DNA of 64,000 bases, taken from assembly GCA_030159075.1 (NCBI GenBank), contig BROG01000129.1:1306801-1370800 (forward strand). Reading direction: 5' to 3'. The translations under genes were made by a program, and so were the position numbers. Within the stretch, counting starts at the first letter, position 1, and each line of letters starts with the position of its first letter. Source of the stretch: Atrina japonica. Its lineage: Eukaryota > Mollusca > Bivalvia > Pterioida > Pinnidae. The notes under the pieces were generated by a model. The model saw only the letters and a program-made list of their open reading frames with translations. It was not told where the DNA came from and did no database searches. This document shows positions 57,345 through 64,000 of the stretch, piece after piece.

Positions 57345-57595
57345 TCAGATATGTTGGACTGTGGATTGTTATCATTGTTGTATGATAGAAAAAAAAATGC
57401 CCATATTCTAGCAAGAAATGTACATGATGTAAATTGCCTTCCTTTGATACACGGGTTTAACATACTGGTGGACGGATCATTAAATATAAAGGTAAATTGA
57501 CCAACAACATTCTTTGACTTTGTCTTACTTTGGATACAATTGAACAATAATGTATGCATAAGGAGAACACAGGAAAACCCTACATCCACTGCCAT
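57345..57595 (-). CDS. Candidate signal-peptide exon on the minus strand
   Basis: From ATG at 57595 an 84-codon frame begins with a signal-peptide-like segment (MAVDVGFSCVLLMHTLLFNC) and ends at a consensus donor GAA|gtaagt (57344/57343) in phase 0. Two or three further cysteines follow the putative cleavage site. No family is recognised and no next exon was identified. It would lie within the intron of the + strand candidate above, so at most one of them is likely to be real. Confidence 0.2.
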
Positions 57596-57801
57596 ATTAT
57601 CATAATTTGATGTCCTAGAACCAGATCATTTTATTTAGATTGATAACAAACTAAGGTTATGTAACTATAGTGAACACATTTTCAGCTGATATGTAAACCG
57701 GAGATATTATTTATCTTGGTACAGGTTACCCCAAAGTCTCATGAAGTCTTTCATCATTGGTAGTGGTGAACATGTCATCGGTATCTATTTTGGAATTACT
57801 G

Positions 57802-57806
<5 letters not shown>

Positions 57807-57860
<54 letters not shown>
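57807..57860. repeat. (TA)n microsatellite
   Basis: About 54 bp of TA repeats. Confidence 0.95.
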
Positions 57861-57862
<2 letters not shown>

Positions 57863-60800
57863 TTAATTGGTTGTATTAAATATTTGGCATTATGATATAA
57901 AAAGTGACATATTCTTGTTTCATTAAAATTATCAGAGTTACATTTTAAATCTGGAATTACACTGCATTGGTGTTGTTAATTAATCAGGAACTATACCTTT
58001 GAATATAGTGTTCTGACGTTAAAAATTACAAACACTGCTGTCTAAATACACAAACTATCAGCATTTCTTCATTGTGTTGGTGTGGTCAAGTGTACCATTT
58101 ATATTGACATGCTATTGATATCTTACAAATTATTTATGTTTATATTTCATTTGCTGTTATTTACAATTATCAATTACAGGTCATATATTAAAACTAATTC
58201 TACATTTCACAACTACAGGTTTTATCTTAAAAATAATTCTGTATCAGCTTGCTCTGTGTATTATCTGTAATTGTAGGACTTCTAAGGTGCTACTGTTTTT
58301 AACACTTGAATCAAAGAATGTATTCAGGGTCTATGTTATTTTAAATTTTAATGAATAAAAGATGTATCTTTTGTCTTGCGTTTGGTGTTAAAATATGTAA
58401 ACTGGAGCCTTTGGCCTGGCACCATATCATAGGAGCCTTTGGGTCTGGCACCATGTCAATTAAAGCGATATAAGCTGTCACGATGATTATTTTTGTCCCC
58501 TGACATGTAGTCGAGAATATGATAAAATGTGTGTTCAAATACATTATCAAACACGTAAAACGATGTAAAAGATCTTCTTTTCGAAGTTATTTGTTTAATT
58601 AGAATTTAAGTTTTCCCGTACCTTAAAAATCCGGCTGTATTTCCGTATGCAATGACTTTTCAGATAAACTCTTTTGCCATATCAAATGTAGTTTCGTAAT
58701 TCGGTCAGGGGATCTCGGTCCTTTACGCACTCGGACTATGTTAAAGGCAGCCGATTTTTATGTGTTCTATATTCATTTTTAAAATACACGACATGATTTT
58801 TATTGGAAAGTGCATGTATTATGTAAAACATGCTTTTCAACGCTATTTTTAATACCTGAAGAAAATAGGATGAATAAATATATCTCATCACTAAAAGAAA
58901 TTTTTCCGATCAAAAGGTTAATGTTACCTTGAATGCTGACATTGACAAAATTAATGCAAGGTGGGTATGGGACCGTTGATGCTGATGGATAGATAGACTG
59001 TAGGTGGAAACAGGGAACAATATAAACTGAAAAGTATGGCGTTACCCCTCGTTTTACAATCGTGCTGAGCCATGTCTGGTGGAGTTGGGGCAGTTCATTG
59101 ATAAATATGCGTCAAGAATGATAAAGCCGAGAATGCGATGGGACGAGTTAAAATGGGTTGAGATCACCCGATATACCCGGCACGTGGACATTTTTAAAAG
59201 GACAAACTTTGCCTGATTTGGGTCAGAAATGATGATGTACGAAAATAAACGCAAAGGGTAATAAGAATAGAAAATAGCACGTGTTTATTGGTCACTCGGT
59301 AGTCTTCGTAAAAATTACCGAAAGTTAATTTGCAATGCTCAAAGTATGGCAGACAAAAAAATAACTGATATTATGGGTTATGTTTGGCAAGATTGTTTCA
59401 ATTTTGCACATGCATTTGTTATTCTAACCACCAGATGGTCTCTTTGGAATATATATGAGATAGAATATTACATAAAATGGGCATGTATTTTTTTTTTTAC
59501 CTACGACAGCTCATCGGTTTAAGAATACTGTAGACCTGGAATATTTCGCCCAGCTTATTTTCACAACAGAAAACATATTCACCCTGTCTTAACTTTGTAC
59601 ATCACCATAATCTCATGAATGGCGTATAGTATTATGATACAGATCTTAAGTTTTACCACTAACATTTGTGGCAAAGCCATGGAAATGAAACATTGTCCTG
59701 GAACTTCAAACACTTTATTGATTTGTCAGAAAGTGACTATGCTTGATTTGATTTATAACAAAATGTCATCTTATATTGTTAATAAAGTGAAACCTTGTTC
59801 TTTAGATCACCTGACTCAAAGTGGTCCGATTAGTGTAGTGGTCTCTTAAAAGAGGTCTGTACTTATTCAGCCTTAACCTTTTGTAATAGCGAGCGCAGCT
59901 CGAGCGGCGCGAAGTGAGCTTTTATGGTAATGCGTATGTGTAAGTACAAATAGGTCAAATTTACACATACTTAGAGCAAAAAAACTTTCGTCTAACAGTC
60001 CCGGGTCAAGTTCGCGTTGAAGTTTGCATTTTTATCGAGAAGATCAAAAACAAAATTTGTGATCATATATCACACCATGAAAATTTTTTTAAAAATAGTA
60101 CGCTGGAAGGTAGGACTCGCGCCAGACATCGGATATTTCTTAACTTGTTAATTTCAAAATAAGTTTTTTAAAAAAAAAAAAAATTGAACTGACAGATTAT
60201 TTGTGAGAATATTGAGATGTACTCCTGTTGCAATTATCTTGTTTACGAGAGTCCTACTATTGCAAGTCATTTCTGGGTTTCTCTCCCGGTGACCGAAATA
60301 CTCTCTCGTATCATACCATGTAGGATTTTAAATTTTACTATCAGTTATTTTGGAATCAATTTCACTAACAAAAAATATGATGGAAAGAATTAACATTAAC
60401 ATAGTAACTCTGTGAACGCTTCAAATGGAAAGATTGTATCGATTTACTAACGTAAAAGTTAACAGTAAATTTTCAAAAACATGACAGATTTAGCTACTTT
60501 TCTAAGGGGAAGAAACTCGGTCATCCTGCAGAAACATTTTTGAAAATTGTGTACAACATTTACAGTAGATAATAAATTAGCCGATACAAACTTTCTATAT
60601 AGGTTTTTAACACTTCCATAGCCATACAGAAATTATTAAATGAAGATAAAAGAACAAGCGAATAATTATCTGAAATGAAAATTTAATTTAAATCTCCCTC
60701 TCCCCTCAAAAAAAAAAAGGAAAAGAAAATGCACTTTATTTACTTTATAATAAAATATAGGCTACTCTTCATACATATCATTTTGCTGTGATATTTTCAT

Positions 60801-61267
60801 TTTACTTCCAGTAGCCTATATTTTGGTGTACATGAATTCACTGGAATCACTGGTTAAACATCGAACTAGACCTTTTGACTTCTTTGACGTATCATAATAT
60901 TTGACTACTAACTCTTATTGCCGGTACAGAAACGACTTAATTACTTCTATATATTGAATTTCTATGTGACCAATTTAACTGTAGATCTATATTGTTATAT
61001 TTTGATTCCAAATGATATATATTTAAAGAAAAAAATAATCATTACATCTGAAAAGGAACTGATAAATAATTTAGCTGACTTTAGTACACCCAACCTTATA
61101 ACAGAAAATTTACAGGACAATGAAATTTTAGGTTTAAACATGTTATTGGTTGAAAAAAACAAAACAACAAAAAAAACAACAAGAACATATAAGTCTGATA
61201 AACCTTGCTTGCTTTAGCTTGATGACTAATTAATTGCCACTCGTCCATGAGAGGGACGGAGAGAGAT

Positions 61268-61268
<1 letters not shown>

Positions 61269-61310
<42 letters not shown>
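61269..61310. repeat. (GT)n microsatellite
   Basis: About 42 bp of GT repeats. Confidence 0.95.
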
Positions 61311-61312
<2 letters not shown>

Positions 61313-61477
61313 TTGCTTGAGTGTTTTGTTTTTCCAATGGTTTTTTTTAATTGCCACTACACTTGTCATCAGATTGTCAATTACAGATTGATCAACTGAT
61401 CAACAAAATTGTTTTTATGTAACATATGCAAGAGAAAAGCATGAGGAGAAGTTCTAGAAAAAAATTAATCCTGAAAG

Positions 61478-61552
61478 TCTCTCTCTCTCCTCTCTCTCTC
61501 TCATCTCTCTCAGGTCTCCTCTCTCATCCTCTCTCTCCTTCTCCTCTCTCAA
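61478..61552. repeat. Imperfect (CT)n tract
   Basis: CT-rich repeats with interruptions (CTCTCTCCTCTCTCTCTCTC and similar). Confidence 0.9.
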
Positions 61553-62564
61553 ATTTAAACATCATTGTTATAATATGTAATAATAGATATTTTTAGAAAA
61601 TCTATCACCGCTATCTCACACCTACTATAATTGTGTTTCACACAGTGTCTGAATACTTGTTTCCACTCATCATTTGGATCTCAACCAATATTTATTATTG
61701 ACAGATTTTTATTCTAGCAAAAATTTGATAATGCGACAAAAAGACTCGAGTAAAGGGAAAAAAATTCATTGTATTTTCTGATGTAACAAACATCTGTCTG
61801 TTTACATTACTTCTACAGTTTAAATTATAATATTGTCATATTCTGCATCCAAAATTTCATTATTAAAATGAATTGCATTGTTTTTAAAACACTTTACTGG
61901 TTCATTCATAATTGGGTAAACATTTGAGAGTCTGTTTAGAATGTTCGCTATTCTGATGCTCTTTTTAATTATACAGATGTAGATTTTAACCAGGGCTCAC
62001 CCTGCCATTAGACAATAACTTCATTAAGCCATGGAATTCATTTTTCACATCATTGGTTAAACCATGAAATTGACTAATTTTTTCTGCCTAATTTTTGTTC
62101 CTGTTTGGTGCATATTTTGAACGATCACAGACAAATAAAGTTTGACCACACTGATAAATAAAGCCTAGCTCTCTAATATTGCTGGTTTGAAAGCATGAGT
62201 AAGACCAAGGACAGTTTTTCACTGTAACAACAGCGCTAGCAGGATTTCTTTTGAAAGTTATCCCATTGGCCAATCAAATCAACACCCAGAATTTGACAAA
62301 AATTTTCCAACATGTATATATAAACCAGTAGTTTGCGCTTGCCTTCAGTCTGTTGTCTCATTGTCTTAATACAAGAATCACGAGGAAAGAAGTGTGAAAT
62401 AAGATGCAGAATTTCGGTTTATCTATGAACATTTATTTCTTTATCACAGGCAACATAGAAACTTTATAAAAGTGTGACAAAGCGTCAAGAAAAAAACCCC
62501 GGAAAATGCGGGATCTGTAGCACAATGCCACTCATTACATGTATGTCTCGTATTGCCAATACCG

Positions 62565-62890
62565 TATTCTACCCAATAAGCGCCTACGAAAAAAAAAGAA
62601 AAACGATGCGGGCGCTTATTGGAACTAATCAATGGTCAAACTGAAGAAAAACATTTAATTTTTCACAAGACTCAGTGGTACAATTGTTGTAGGTAATACA
62701 GTGGACACCTATTGACATTCTTGTGTTGTATGGGGCTAGAGATAATAACTGTTATTTACGCTTTTTTTGTGGTCAACATTGCCTTGTCAATTGGCTAGGA
62801 AAGGTACGGTATCATATGTAAAAAGGGGAGGGGTGCGTATAAGCTTATAAATAGGGACATGGGTGCTTATTGGATTGATTGTTGTACCGG
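62565..62890. mobile_element. Possible small TIR element
   Basis: The left end contains CTACCCAATAAGCGCCT and the right end, inverted, contains CAATCCAATAAGCACCC, about 330 bp apart. A related CGATAAATAAGCGCCAG phrase occurs at about 16288. The inverted ends are short and imperfect and no target duplication is certain. Confidence 0.35.
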
Positions 62891-64000
62891 TGGAGCAGCA
62901 CATCATTATCAACATTTGTCAGATGTATCGATACATGGGCATTTCACTAAGAAGTTTTACTTTTAATAATTGTCTAAACAATGACCGAGTTGCGCTCGCT
63001 TTGCCTTAATTCATATTAACAACCTATTATGGCTTTACTTCGACTTTTCATCGAGGGCTATAGAGGTCATGGAGGTTGCATTTGTAAAATATAGTCAAAC
63101 TCAAGAATTCAACTTTTACAGAAAAGTCAAATATTTTTGTGCAAATGAAATTAAATCTAGTTTGAATAATCATTAAATGAAATACCAGATAATTCTACTT
63201 ACTTCTGCCTTTCGAAATTATACAATACGATTTGTAGTTAGGGTCAACAAAACGTCATCGATCTATTTATAAATATGGAATTCCACGATATAAGATTCCA
63301 GTGATATTGAGCCTGCTTTGAAAAATTGCAGTATTACTTCGCCATTCATCATATTGATATTGACAGCTACAAGCATACAGCGTTTGTAAATAAAAATAAT
63401 TACATATCGCTGATACCAGAATGAAGCTAAATCAATTTCTATTGATCTCGCAAGAATATTTATGTTTTCTAGACCATGGAAAAATGAAAATAAAAGCAGA
63501 ATAAAGGGTAAAATAGCATGGAGAAGGAGGTGCTTGTTATGCAAATGGTGCGTGAAATTCATTATGTGTGTAGTGTATTGATAGTTCTGGGACACTTGAC
63601 CCCCCCCCCCCTGCTCAACAGTAACCACCTCCCAGCTGGTCACGAGCAGCCATATGGGACACTTCGGCTTGCCGACCTTGTTAAGGTATGCAATTAACGT
63701 GTGCAATCCAAACTTAATGTTAAATTCAACTTTATAGGGACTATATATAAACCGGGGAAAACCACGTTTATATATAGATTGGGGGAGTACGCACCTGAAA
63801 GAAAGATTAGATTCCGACACGCTATATCAATCATTTTGTGAGCTCGCAAGAATCCGTGTAACTCGTGAGGACTATGTACATAGCCGAGCCAGTGTACCTA
63901 CCGAACCTGTCCAAATGCCACACCTGACCACACGCAAATGCCACATCCGACCACACCCAAATGTGTGAGTATATGATAGTAGTTATAGGCAGCTCCCCGG

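Larger units (their letters stand above)
57861..64000. other. Mostly unassigned AT-rich DNA
   Basis: No gene is supported. Contents are a fragment similar to the mariner-like MITEs near 59790-59870, a GC-rich near-palindrome at about 59889-59925 (GCGAGCGCAGCTCGAGCGGC), a (GT)n tract at 61269-61310, an imperfect (CT)n at 61478-61552, and repeat-like ends with CCAATAAGCGCC at about 62565-62890. A 185-codon minus frame (63263-63820) is unassigned; its end runs toward an IDDVL-like echo of the YIDD retroelement. Confidence 0.5.

Noticed and set aside
63263..63820. 185-codon minus-strand frame
   Set aside because: No recognisable domain, includes a low-complexity glycine run from a (C)n tract and, near its end, a faint retroelement echo; more likely repeat-derived than a gene.

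Overview
The window is AT-rich eukaryotic DNA with short spliced exons, long introns and dense simple and interspersed repeats. The organism is most likely a bivalve mollusc. This rests on tRNA-derived SINEs with Deu-like 3' tails and on abundant ACATGTA-type sequence; both are inference, and I cannot name the species.

Two protein-coding genes can be reconstructed exon by exon, both on the + strand. (1) About 10.0-24.1 kb: a DEG/ENaC/ASIC-family cation channel in ten exons (nine firm, the first tentative), about 895 residues. It has the TM1 region, the FPGVTICNQN block, the cysteine-rich ectodomain and a TM2 with a GAS selectivity triplet. Its eighth exon is a single 1,519-base open frame that adds several hundred residues of helical, N-glycosylation-rich ectodomain just before TM2. 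This is the most unusual coding feature in the window. (2) About 38.8-55.6 kb: a complete 11-exon, 279-residue AN1/UIM zinc-finger protein of the ZFAND2 (AIRAP/AIRAPL) type. It has two AN1 fingers, two ubiquitin-interacting motifs and a C-terminal CaaX box (CEVS), and is predicted to act in ER-linked ubiquitin/proteasome quality control.

The rest is repeats. 0-10 kb holds a 34-bp minisatellite, a decayed YIDD-type (probably Penelope-like) retroelement with a duplicated 3' tail, TA microsatellites, a perfect-looking foldback and one copy of a roughly 950-bp duplicated block whose second copy lies in channel intron 1. The channel introns carry mariner-like MITEs, retroelement tails, a GC-rich NotI-type palindromic repeat and a 38-bp minisatellite. 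24.4-38.7 kb is intergenic, with a 41-bp minisatellite, a 107-bp triplicate, a tRNA-derived SINE and two decayed LINEs on opposite strands. The ZFAND2-type introns hold a 2-kb 66-bp minisatellite, a hAT-like element, a TIR element inserted in the TA of a splice donor, and a TAA-flanked transposon that itself carries a nested transposon inserted in its reading frame. 56-64 kb is mostly unassigned, with two weak candidate signal-peptide exons.

Most long open frames in the window are phantom reading frames of minisatellites and TA/GT tracts, or shadows of the exons.
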